Assembly (NCBI GenBank): GCA_003988855.1
Contig: QYAI01000005.1
Span: 1-64,000 of the forward strand
Reading direction: 5' to 3'
Length of the DNA stretch: 64,000 nucleotides
DNA from: Arachnopeziza araneosa
Taxonomy: Eukaryota > Ascomycota > Leotiomycetes > Helotiales > Arachnopezizaceae
Position 1 is the stretch's first letter. Each line of letters begins with the position of its first letter. The notes under the pieces were generated by a model that worked only from the letters and a program-made list of their open reading frames with translations, did not search any database and was not told the DNA's origin. Shown in pieces: positions 1 through 10,720 of the stretch. The position numbers were made by a program, and so were the translations under genes.

Positions 1-189
1 TGGAACACGGCTTAAATTGAGCAAGAATATAGGGGAGAAAGCCTGGAATTATAGGGCTTACACGCTGTAATTTCCTGACTTTTGACCGCGACCTTCGTAA
101 GGTCGTGGTTAACAGGGATCCAGTGGAAAACTACAGCTGCAAGCATGAGGAATAGAGCCTGTAAATGTTAGTATTGTTTTAAACAAGGC

Positions 190-1322
190 GTTGTTCAAGG
201 CAATTGCAGTGGTATCAGAGCCCGCATTCACCAAGGAACTTACGTTAGCTTTGATTCTAGAGAAAGGTTGGTGAAATCCTGAACTCACTCATGATAGAGA
301 TTTCAGCCACAATCTCGCCCCATTCCATCCCATTTGGACTCCCATTTTTATCTTCCATGAGAACTTGGAAGAAATCATCGAGTTTCTCTCCAGCATTGTA
401 ACGCTTCAGTCGCTGTGTTGCACGATGGTAAACTATATCATTCCAGCCTTCGTTCGCTTTCCACCAAGCTCTGTATGTTGGACTGAAAATGCTCGATAAC
501 TTGACCAGAAAGGGAAACCAATCGTAGGCCCAAACGAGGCCAGCTTGAGCACGCGCTGTGGAGTGGAGACAGTGTCGATAATCGACTCTGTAGAGAGTAC
601 CGTCCATCTTCTCGGCCGTCACAAGGTCATTCCCGGCATCGAGGAAGCCAAGACGCTCACTGAGTCCAATATCTGCGGTTGCGTCAAGGGTGAAGAAATT
701 TGTCCACGCGCGGAGGTCGACGGTCAAGTCACTTGGCTGTGGATTTGTCCCCGTTGGAAGAGGTGCCGTGCAACGTGCATCGAAGGCCTTGATCAAGCGA
801 TTCGTCTTATCTGCGACTTTGTGTTCCCATCCTTCCAGGTTCTTGAGAGCGTAGGCAGAAGATAAAATACGACGTTTGCGTTGATGGTCTGGTTTATCGC
901 GTACGTCCGCAAGGTGATGATGGGTACCAGCCAAGACATCGTAGAAGACGTCCTTGATACATCCTGTATTGTGGCCGTAGATATCCTATCCACTTTCAGA
1001 AACTGTTCATTCTCGGCGAACCAGAGATCGACTTACCTTGATCGCTTCTATACCGGAATATGAAAGGGAGTTTGGCCCGATACAGACGACGGGTGATTTC
1101 TTGTGTGCTTCCAAGAGCGCTTTGGAACGAAATGACTTGTTGGCTTCGATTACGAAACCCAAATCTGTCAACCCGGACATAAAGTTGAGATTTGAGTATT
1201 TCCGTAGGCCTTTGGGGTCTCAGAAGTAGTTGACAACGGGCCAAACAACAGATAGATGAGTAGGGAAAGCGTCGTAGCCACTGAGAATAAAATCCCATAC
1301 ATCTTGGAGAAACAAACAGGAG
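190..1322 (-). pseudogene. Cytochrome P450 remnant, 3' end beyond window edge
   Basis: Two minus-strand segments read as a microsomal fungal P450. Exon 1 (lower end 1037) carries DPKGLRKY and later ALLEAHKK; it joins in phase 0 through a 51-nt intron (986-1036) to a segment starting DIYGHNTG and containing AGTHHHLADVRDKPDHQRKR (the helix C region). The I-helix motif AGSDTTAIALNN is visible at about 196-238. Damage: an in-frame TGA at 1220-1222 just before DPKGLRKY, where relatives often have Trp; no in-frame ATG upstream; and the exon ending EISIM near 306 has no usable donor/acceptor to reach the I-helix. The sequence after the I-helix, down to base 1, does not read as P450, and the heme-binding Cys would lie beyond the window. 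Family assignment is firm; the subfamily is not determined. A sequencing or assembly error could explain one lesion but hardly all. Confidence 0.7.
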
Positions 1323-2145
1323 AGGTAGAGTTGTGTAGAACTTGATTTTCTTTTAAAAAGAATTTTAGATTATGGCTGACAGCAGAGGCAAGATTTCTCA
1401 GAATAAAGTTTTGGAGCAGAAAGTCTGTTGACTACAAGACTGACCAACATAGTTTATGGCTGGGAAATCGTTAGAATTCAGATTTGAGTTCTAGCATGCA
1501 AGGATAGCCAGAATACTTCATGCATCTACCCTGTCATTTTATTTTAGCGTCGCTGTGCTCGAATAGGTATTTTGGCAACTATCCATGACTGAAGGCTCCA
1601 ACTACCGGGCCGCTGCAGCTGCACAGCAGTTTTCCTTTTATTCCACTGAATACGGCAGTTACCAACATCGCCCAAATTTCCGTCACGAAGAATGATTATA
1701 ATAAGCAATTACCTTGCAGAAGATTGCCTGGGGAATGTCTTACTTGTGGTGTTTTGCCCCGCACTGCGCTTGTGGGTTGACCCAGAATGAAGGTTGGGCG
1801 GCGGCTCGAAGCGGTATTTCCTTTTTCGCTCCCTACGGGGGAATTCAAACGTGGCAGTGCAAAAATACGATGCATAAGGGTTCTATGGAATCGGAAAATT
1901 ACTAGTTCTCAGTAGATAGCTGGTTGGCCAACTACCTGCCAGGAATCGTGCTTGGCAAGAGTAGCCGTCGTATTACTCTCAATGTTGATCTAGGAACTGG
2001 GTAGTGTTGAAGGACATGTTTTATATCAAAGATCTTATTCTCACCTAACAATTCTTCGATAATCACTTTGTTGTACTAAATTTTTACTTTCTAGACTTAC
2101 AATTCCCTATATTCTGTGTTTCTCAAATCGCCCATCGTTTACAAT
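1323..2145. other. Intergenic, no gene seen
   Basis: AT-rich spacer between the P450 remnant and the reductase-like gene. Short open frames here have no recognisable motif. It should contain the promoter of the downstream reductase-like gene. Confidence 0.5.
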
Positions 2146-4313
2146 ATGGAGCCAGTCTTAGGGCTGGACGATAATTGGGTTCTCGCTGGTGTGAAGCACA
2201 TGGCGAGATACTCTGAACCAGACGACATCTTTCTTATGGTTTTCCCGCTTGTCAGCACTTTTGGTTACTCGTTGCACAAATTGTTCTGGAGCAAGCCAGA
2301 TCCATGCCATGATTTATGGTTTGAGAAACCACAGTCAACCCTCAACACCTCGAAAATTGTAGCAACAAGAAATATTGGGGTCAAACTTGAAGAGAGTGTA
2401 TGTTTTCTCTCTGATTTCGAGCTTCACAACTAACTTATCGTTTACCAGAATAAAGATATAGTGGTATTTTGGGGTTCGCAATCAGGTACCGCTGAAGGAT
2501 TTGCAAGCAGGTTGGCTAGAGATTTGAAGAGAAAGTTCGGTCTTGAAGCCATCACGGCTGACCTTTCCGGCTATGATCCTGAGTCGATCGCGAACATTCC
2601 GGAATCCAAGATTGCAATTTTCATCATATCCACATACGATGATGGAGATCCAAACGATAATACTTCGAGTTTCATCTCTTGGGTTAAAGGAACTGAAAGG
2701 GTTCAATTCCCAAACCTTCGTTATGCAGCCTTTGGCCTTGGCAACAAACGGTACAAATTCTACAACCGCATTGTAGATGTCATAACCAAAGAATTTGACC
2801 AGCTTCAAGCACATGCAATCATGCCAACTGCAAAGGCAGACGATTCAAATGGCACAACAGAAGAAGACTTTATGGAATGGAAAGAAAAACTCTTCTCTTT
2901 TTTTGTCACCGAAATGAAATTCAACGAAATTTCCAGCCAGTACGAGCCATCCCTGAAAGTGGTTGAAGACACTTCGCTAGATATCGTAGACCTCCACATC
3001 GGAGAACCAATCAAGATGAAAGATGACAGAAAAGCAACGACGGCCGCGTCTTCTATCCATCCAATCCAGGTTGTCTCAGCAAGCAGACTACTTGCCGAGA
3101 AAGATCGAAACTGCCTTCATATGGAGCTGGATATCGCTGATCATCCGCATCTCAAATACACAACCGGAGATCATTTGGCTCTATGGCCTTCTAACCCTAT
3201 ACACGAAATCGAGTGTTTGATTTCTATCTTGGGGAAGCAAGAAGGAAGATCAGTGCCACTCTTGTTATCAGTTCTGGACTCTGCAACCACTCTTAAGTTA
3301 CCATCACTAACCAGTTTTCAGGCACTGTTCCAATATTATCTGGAGATTTGCGCACCAGTAGGGCGCGAAGCAATCCAACCTCTAGCTCAATTCGCACCAA
3401 CAGATCCAGCAAAAGAAATCTTGACACAACTTGGATCTAACAAGGAAGCTTACCGCTTATATTGTCTGGAGAATCACACTACCCTTGGGCGTCTACTCTC
3501 AGCTGTCGTAGCCCCTGGAGTGATCTGGTCCAACATCCCCATTTCTCCTGTGCTGGAAATCCTTCTACCACTCAGCCCACGCTATTATTCCATCTCGTCT
3601 TCTTCCATTGTCTCTCCACGGCAGATAGCTATAACTGTTGCAACATCTACCTTCAATTCGAAGAATCAACCCATTCCGGGCTTAGCAACCAGCTACCTTC
3701 TAGATCTCGAGCGCTTCAAAGCTGGGGCTGGAGCCAACAACCAGCAAGGAGGTTACAAGTTCAACCTTAATGGACCAAGTAATCTGCTGGCAAATACAAG
3801 CGTGTTCGCAAGTATTCGGAAATCGAAGTTCCGGTTACCTCCAGTTGCTTCTAAATCAATTATCATGATTGCAGCCGGCTCTGGCGTGGCTCCATTCCGT
3901 GGATTCCTCTACGAACGGAAGCGGCTCTCAGCATTGGGGAGAGAAGTCAGCCATTCTGTACTCATTTTTGGCTGTCGATCCTCCAACGAGTATCTGTATC
4001 ACGATGAGTTCTCTCAGATTCAGGAATCATCCAATGGTAAAACCCAATTGCTCGTCGCATTTTCCCGGACAGAATCAGAAAACAAGAGATATGTGCAAGA
4101 TCGGTTCAGGAAAACGACGAACATTTGATGAAACTCTCGCTGGAAGAAGAGGCGACCTTGTATATTTGTGGTAGTGCCAAAATGGCAAGAGATGTGACTG
4201 TACGCTTGGGTAATTGCTTGACAAGCAGCACTAAGTGGAGTGAAGGAGATTTAAAAGATTGGGAAGGGCGGATGAAGAAAGTCAAAAAGTGGCAAGAGGA
4301 CGTATGGCATTGA
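2146..4313 (+). pseudogene. NADPH-cytochrome P450 reductase-like, single-base frameshift
   Basis: Exon 1 2146-2397, intron 2398-2448 (GTATGT...ACCAG), exon 2 2449-4313. The N-terminus has a hydrophobic anchor (FLMVFPLVSTFGYSLHKLFW). A flavodoxin-like FMN domain follows (WGSQSGTAEGFA; AAFGLGNKRYKFYN), then the FAD domain (RYYSISSSS) and the NADPH-binding motif AAGSGVAPFRGFLYERKR. The enzyme class passes electrons from NADPH through FAD and FMN to microsomal P450s. The frame stops at 4126-4128, while the conserved C-terminal part (ATLYICGSAKMARDV ... EDVWH) continues in another frame to 4313. One missing base near 4110 explains this, and total coding length is one short of a multiple of three. 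The last ~65 residues, including the C-terminal NADPH-site segment, would be lost. The start is chosen at the first ATG; 2116 is GTG. It is probably a paralogue rather than the housekeeping reductase, since an inactive housekeeping copy would be unlikely. Confidence 0.8.
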
Positions 4314-5194
4314 TCGTAGGGCCTGTGGTTTAGCCTGAGTCAATTATATCTCACTGAAGACTGAACATACGAAATGGAATCATGTCACAACATTCTATAC
4401 CGGCAAAGGCCTAGCAGTATAGTGCTATGACTGTCCTCTCGGGGTTCTAGCCACTAACACAACCAACTTCTTTGACCAGGGTGTCCGCAAAGTGGGCATC
4501 TGGCTATGTTGAGAAAAAGTGCCGCTGGACGAAGCCGAGAGTGGAGATGGACCTTCTGGATTGATAATACACCTCCAACATACCACAATGAGTCATGATT
4601 TTTGGAAAAGTGCATTCTCCCCCAAATTCTGCGCCTCTGAGTGAGTCAACAAAACATCCACCAAGCGAAAACTGGTCCTCCCGAGGTTAGCCTGTCAAGA
4701 ATGGCAGCAGAGTTGCATTGATCGACGGCTAAGATAAAGGAAGAGAACCATTGGGTGTTGCACTAATTCGTAGCTCACTGTAAAAAAACACTTTTAATTG
4801 TCGCATGTTAAATTTGATATTCAAAACAATTCCGAAAAGAGTCTTGAACAATGTAACATAGACAATAACTTACCCGCCAGACGACGATGTATTGCACCTA
4901 AATTCTGACATAGCCGAATATCAAAATTTGTCCCCTTCGCAAATGCTACTGATTGATGTCAGCAACGGCCTAACTATTGCCACTTCGCTATTAGTTCTAA
5001 CTGGATATTGAGCATGAGTAATTCGTAAAAGCCAAACAATTGGTTAAAAGATAACTCAAGAATGGATAGGTAATGTGGGGCAGAGAAACTATAAAACAAA
5101 CTCGAACTCTCGCGATTCACAGTCCACCCAATACTTCTTCTTCAGAAGTAACTTTTCATCAAGAACTATTTCTTTCGATTATAAGGACTCCACA
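4314..5194. other. Intergenic, promoter of the methyltransferase gene
   Basis: AT-rich DNA with no supported gene. The right end holds a TATA-like box (5090-5096) before the O-methyltransferase start. Confidence 0.5.
5090..5096 (+). promoter_or_regulatory. TATA-like box
   Basis: TATAAAA lies 99 bp upstream of the ATG at 5195. Position and sequence fit a core promoter for the O-methyltransferase gene; no experimental support. Confidence 0.4.
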
Positions 5195-6047
5195 ATGCCA
5201 TTGAAATCGCCTGTCCGCGCACCCCAGCACATCTTAGACCTCCTCAGCCAACTTCACGCCCAGTCATTGAAGCAAGAAACAGCCATAAATCACAAAGGAA
5301 GATTCGCAGCCACAGGCAACATCGGCGATGCGGAAGACCAGCAACCCGCTTTCCAGCGACCTGATTTTGACGACTGATGCGCGACAAGTTCATTGCCCTG
5401 GATGAGGACAAGTGCCACTTCCTTTACCAGCTCATCGGCGCCACAGGAGCTACAAATGTTGTGGAAGCCGGAACTAGCTTTGGTGTCAGTACCATCTATC
5501 TGGCACTGGCAGTGGCGCAAAATAATGCTGCTTTGAAGAAGCAGGGTAGGGTCTTTGCGACGGAGAAAGAGCCGGGGAAAGCGGCTAGGGCAAAGGAGCA
5601 CTGGAGGCAGTGTGGAGAGGAGGTGGAGGGAGTTATTGATCTGCGTGTGGGAGATCTACTGGAAACTTTGAGATCTGATCTACCTGAGATAGATCTTCTA
5701 TTACTCGACAGTGAGTTTTCTTCGCCACCGGCACTGAAATTTCTTTTATTAATGGCGTTTGTTTTATCAAAATCCAAATGAGTCATGAGGCCCTCCAAAA
5801 AAATTCGATATATAAGCGGCATGGCTGATATAAATACGATTCAGTTTGGGCCCCTCTAGCTTTGCCCACCCTCAAAACCGTCCAGCAAAAGATGCGACGT
5901 GGAGCAGTTGTGCTTACGGACAACACTATTTCCGGCGCAGAGGGTTACAAAGACTTGTTGGAGTATCTTAATGCTCCTGGAAGTGGATTTCAGAATATGA
6001 CTGTTCCCTTTACCGATGGTTTCGAGATGAGCGTCTACCTTCCTTAG
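5195..6047 (+). pseudogene. SAM-dependent O-methyltransferase (family 3 type), frameshifted
   Basis: First segment 5195-5377, second segment from 5377, intron 5711-5844 (GTGAGT...TTCAG), last exon 5845-6047. The family transfers a methyl group from S-adenosylmethionine to small hydroxylated molecules. SAM-binding motif I is VVEAGTSFGVSTIYLA; an acidic LLLLD strand follows before the intron; the C-terminal part contains RRGAVVLTDNTISGAEGYKD and ends GFEMSVYLP, typical of fungal members. The reading frame ends at TGA 5375-5377 directly after RPDFDD, and the next conserved residues (MRDKFIALDEDKC) are in another frame starting at the overlapping ATG 5377. One base is missing, and the joined coding length is one short of a multiple of three. 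The 5' segment has no catalytic motif; translation from 5377 alone would still carry the SAM fold, so residual function cannot be excluded. Its neighbours suggest a former biosynthetic cluster. Confidence 0.8.
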
Positions 6048-6405
6048 GTGAGAAAATTCCTAGTCGGTGAGTTTAGTCATTATGAATATATTTATTTAGA
6101 TTGATTGCTTCAATTGACAAGATATCAAAACTTCTTGGCAATTCGTCTAAACATCATAACTCCTTATCGGCCATCTGGATTCTATTGCCATATTGGGAAA
6201 TACAACCCCCTCTTAACCGAGAAATTTCCAGTCGGTTTTTGGTACTTTAACTTCATGTTCAATCTCTTATTGTACAGAAACCCAAAAGTTCAGACCAAAT
6301 CTGTCTCGCTGCTTGGCAGAATCAAGCTGGACGTAACCTCATCTCTCCGAAAAGAGAGCACCTATCAAAGTCTCTAACGTTAGAAGTTCGGACCTCACTT
6401 CCATC

Positions 6406-6834
6406 ATGACGCAGCAAATTCAAGCCGTTCATATTCTCCCTTCCCATACAGAGACAGCGCCAAACGAGTCGTTTGACCCAGACGCCGCGATCCCTCGCAG
6501 CCGCTGCACGTGGCACACTCTATTTTCTTCCAACCTAACACCAACCGATTCCATGTCCGCAGGCATTGCAATCTTACCAGCTGGCACGGGGAACCTCTGT
6601 CCTCATCGGCATGAACAAGCAGAGATTTATTACGTCATCTCTGGATCTGGAATCGTGACGGTAAATGGAACCGATTATGTTCTGGAAACGGGTAGTACGT
6701 TTTTTGTACCGGGCAATGTAGAACATGGAGTTAGAAACATAAGTGATAAGGAATTTAGGTGGTTTTATGTGTTTCCTACGGGAAGCTTTGAAGATGTGGT
6801 CTATAAGTGGGTTAATAAGAAGAAGGAAGATTAA
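6406..6834 (+). CDS. Small single-domain cupin protein
   Basis: Intronless, 142 aa. Cupin motif 1 is seen as CPHRHEQAEIYYVISGSG (two His and a Glu as metal ligands) and motif 2 as GSTFFVPGNVEHGVRN (third His). The fold is a small beta-barrel that usually binds one divalent metal. Members act as dioxygenases, isomerases or oligomeric binding proteins, so the substrate cannot be named. It is intact, unlike the two genes upstream on the same strand. Its spacing to the methyltransferase (358 bp) is compatible with former co-regulation. It converges on the FNT transporter gene. No signal peptide is evident, so it is probably cytosolic. Confidence 0.8.
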   Translation: MTQQIQAVHILPSHTETAPNESFDPDAAIPRSRCTWHTLFSSNLTPTDSMSAGIAILPAGTGNLCPHRHEQAEIYYVISGSGIVTVNGTDYVLETGSTFFVPGNVEHGVRNISDKEFRWFYVFPTGSFEDVVYKWVNKKKED

Positions 6835-7064
6835 TAATAAGACAGATGCATTCACAAAGGTTTCAGTAGAAGTAATCAAGCCTGCATCTGATTATGCCTG
6901 GCGTACAATGTTAGTGTACAACCAGAGAAGCTGTTGTTAATGAAAATTACTTATGATTCACGAAGAGCGGTTACCTCTAACTCAGGAATTGAAGAACATC
7001 CACTGGTTAGAGATCCTCCCTACTCAGACACTCTACATCTCAAACTGTACTTATTTCTCGGAGC

Positions 7065-8171
7065 TTAAGCAGAAATCTCACCCTCATGTTTACCCTTCTT
7101 GAAATACTTCGCGTGATAATCCTTCGCAATCCCACTTATCCCATGATTTCCCGAATTTGGCAAAGTGTGTGTCCCAGCACCGGTTTCTGTAATCTGCTGA
7201 TGGATAGGGCCGCCTTGCTCAAAGACAGCAGTATCCGCCGGAGCGGTATCAAAGTGTATTTCAACCTCAGAATCGGAAAGATAGAGGTACCAATAGATGA
7301 AACCCATAAACAAACTGCCGCCAACGATGTTGCCAAGGAGAGAGGGGATCATGGATTTCCAGATGTAGTATGAGACGGTGAGAGGCTTCGGAGCCTTGAG
7401 GAAAATGGCTAGTGGAATGAAGTACATGTTTGCGATTACATGGTCGGTTCCCAAACCTACAAAACACATTACTGGAAACCATATGGAGACGATTTTGGAG
7501 ATGATTTCGCGGGAGGAAATGGCTAGGAAGACTGCCATGCACACTAGCCAGTTGCCTGTTTGCAAAGATACATCAGCTCGCTTCATTAATTTTAAGTAGA
7601 CTCAAGATTAAAAAATACATACACAGAATGCCTTTGAGGAAAATTTGATGCCATTCCGGAGTAATGCATTTAGCCTTTGCGAATGCAAGCGCCTCATCTC
7701 TATATGCACCGCTCTCAAACGTGCCACCATCTAGAAATCATAAGCTTTAGACTCCATAAGATGAACAGAGGACTTACATCCTGTGAGAACTGCCATAAAG
7801 AACAGAGCCCCGGCAAGATTTGCAAAGAAACTAACGAACCAGGTCTTCAATAAATCGAAGAAACTGCATCGACGATGTAGAAGAGCAACCACAGAATACA
7901 TGCAATAACTGGTGAAGAGGTCGGCTCCTGTTAGCACTACCATGATCAAACCGATAGGAAAAACCATGGCGCTGATAGTTCGGATGAGGCCAGGAGCGTT
8001 GGTTTGGAACCAAGGAGAAGAGTTGGTCGACAGAGAGAGAGCACAACCAAAAGAGAGCAAGGCTCCTCCCATAAACGAGTTGATAAACATCTTATCAATC
8101 CGCATTCGAGCCTTCTTCGCTCCAATGCGAGAGACGAGTTCGGTGGTTTGTGCTGGTGTAAATGCGTCCAT
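7065..8171 (-). CDS. Formate/nitrite transporter (FNT family)
   Basis: Three exons (8171-7778, 7730-7623, 7555-7065) joined through introns of 47 and 67 nt give 330 aa in frame. FNT proteins are pentameric channels with six membrane helices per subunit, moving formate, nitrite or related small anions with protons. Hydrophobic helices are obvious: NSFMGGALLSFGCALSL, the MVFPIGLIMVVLTGADLFTS helix with the family LTGADLFT signature, FANLAGALFFMAVLTG, LVCMAVFLAISSREI, FVGLGTDHVIANMYFIPLAI and NIVGGSLFMGFIYWYLY. The C-terminal tail of about 60 residues is hydrophilic and low in complexity. Aspergillus NitA is a nitrite-transporting member; whether this copy moves nitrite or formate is not visible in the sequence, and no nitrate-assimilation genes lie beside it. 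Confidence 0.88.
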
Positions 8172-10720
8172 GATGATTTGTTGAAAAGAAAGATGAAAAT
8201 TGAAGTTTCAACAACACTAGAATACTGAATATCGGCGGGGAAGGATATACTTATCTCATCTTGCTGCTATATCAAGATATAGCTGATGATGGCTTGCTTC
8301 CGTATCCAATCTCGTTCATTCGACCCACTCAACAGCACACCGCTGATACTACACAGTGCGTCTTCCACGTCGAACACGACTTCGGACTGGTCTACTTCAT
8401 TAACCTGTTGTGATGGAATTCAGCTGGAGAGGCAAAATTTGCCGACAGAGCAGATTTGTAGCGATTGGGCCGTGAAGTCGGGAAAATTGACTCGAATCTT
8501 TTATGGCTTGGGCAAACCACAGACTTGTAATTGTGACTCGCGGACCCGATAATCATGTAGAAGTCTTTCTATGCTTTTCTAAATGTCAACGACAGCTCAA
8601 TATAGTCAGAGTTCTACAAAATTACTTCACTAAACTCATACGGAAAGTTTTGAAACATCTGATTTCTTTGTCTATCTTACTATCTCAATAACCGGTCAAA
8701 TACCAGGTACGTTAGACATAAGTACATCGAGATCCAAGTAGCATGGAGGGACATCCTAATTGGTAAACGCCATTTAACAAACAGAGTGCTGAACGGACCA
8801 TTGAAAACTGTGTTTAAACGTGGCGGGCTAACACGCCAACCGTTGTCCTTGTGTTTGGTGCAACTAAGCAGCCACATCAAGCCACCAAGGGATGCATAAT
8901 TCGCAGCACGCTCCTACATTTTAGAGTGTCAAACAAATATATACTACACACTTATATATTTCAAAAGCACCCAGTCATTGTCTAAGTTACATTGCTAAAG
9001 ATTTTTTCATCAGAATTGTTTTGAATATTGAATTTGACATGCGACAATCAAAAGTGTTTTCGACAGTGAGCTACGGATGAGTGCGACATCTGATGGGCGG
9101 CACGCTGCGCATATGGCATGATTTTGAAAGTTTGTCGGCTGAGCGATCCAATATTACACAAGCAATGAAGCCACTCAACCGCCTCTTCTTGGTTGGTTTC
9201 GAGCGGCCCAGTGCTTGTTTGTCTTACAGAACGAGCCAAACAGAGAGTTTTAATTCATACATTGCCACATGCCCGGAGTATTCCAGGTTGAAGGCTTGCT
9301 GAAATATCAAAGTCAAGCCTTAGAGATGCCAAGCCAGCCAGCCACGTTCCGCTAGGTTTCCGGTCCTCATGTATGAAGATAGAAACGAATAAACCCATTT
9401 GAATAATTACTTCCAAAACTTTCATCAACCAAAAGAACTGAGCCAACGGAACACGCTTGATGCCAATCAGTGGTTAGGATGTATTTCAGATTCTAGAAGC
9501 AGGCAAGAAACCTTTTTGTAGATCACAAGGATATTCTGCACTTGCTACCACTTCATAATTGAATAACCTTAGCTGCTGTAAATTCAGATCCTCTAAATTG
9601 CCCTTGCTTGCCTGAAGGGATATTCAACTTGGCCATTTCTTAGCCTACACGTACTTCAAAATTAGAATTCCTTACTCGTTTTTTCTTCTTTCGATTCTAG
9701 GACATGGAAAACGCCAACTTCAACATTATCCCAAACCAGCCCATTCAGGCTCCAGCTTCTCGTCACTGAACCAAATAGATATTTAATGAATTGTTAGCTG
9801 CTACATTGGCAACAATACGGCAAATTGACAACATACAGCAAATTGACTGTAGTCGAACGCGTGACAATGAAGAAAATGATATTATATAACAATCAGATTC
9901 CGAGTAAGAACCGCATCAAATCCTCTTTTATGGGCAACCTTCCAATCTTACTTTAAACTCCCCAAGTATCTTCAACAAGAATCAAGAGAGCAAAATAGAG
10001 CCAAAAAGGAAAGTAAACAAGCATATAACCTCTTACCAGCCTCGCAATACCGTACCGCTCTCCAAACAAAGAATCCGGGACGGTTGTAATTGAAGTGGAA
10101 TACTTTTTGAATGCGAGAAAACAAGCCCCCCCCCTCAAAAGAAAACGTCTTATGTAACCATGAGTCGACAACTAGTGAATTTGTTTCGCATGCTACTTGG
10201 TGTCAGACATCTGACATATTCAATGGGAATGATGGGTTGGTTTAGTAAATAGCCTGCGCGGCTGAGAATGCCAATCTTGGAGGGGTAATAATGAGATCAA
10301 AACCAGAATGTAAGAAAAGGGTATGACCTTGCTGAGAATTTGGGAGGAAAGCTCCAGGCATCCTATGTACGGTTAGAGCGTAAATTGCAAATGAAAGCAC
10401 GCAGTCATAGCAAGGACAATATCACATATCTTAGAAATCATTTGCAGTAGTTCATCATATTTGAGAACTATTCTCATGTCTTGCAAAGTCAGAGCAACAC
10501 AAACACAGAAGAGTGCTCGCAGACTCTTCATCCTATGATACAGCACAAAAGCCAACTTCCTTGCAAATCCCATGAACAGAGGAGATCATCTCCGTGGCTT
10601 CCTAGTCGCTTTTACCAATCAATGCATGCAACCCAGTTAATTGTTGTACATAGAAGTAGTTGTTCATAACCAAAAATTCCGTAACTCTATCCATGGCAGT
10701 TCTGATTCCATGGAATGTAA
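8172..10720. other. 2.5 kb gene-poor AT-rich stretch
   Basis: No open frame here has a recognisable motif or a convincing exon chain. A minus-strand frame at 9953-10171 has a hydrophobic end that could be the worn C-terminus of a membrane protein, but this is too short to name. A run of nine C lies at 10126-10134. The left end must hold the FNT promoter, the right end the eIF4E 3' flank. Confidence 0.5.

Noticed and set aside
9953..10171. Membrane-protein C-terminus relic
   Set aside because: Only one hydrophobic segment remains; too little to name a family.
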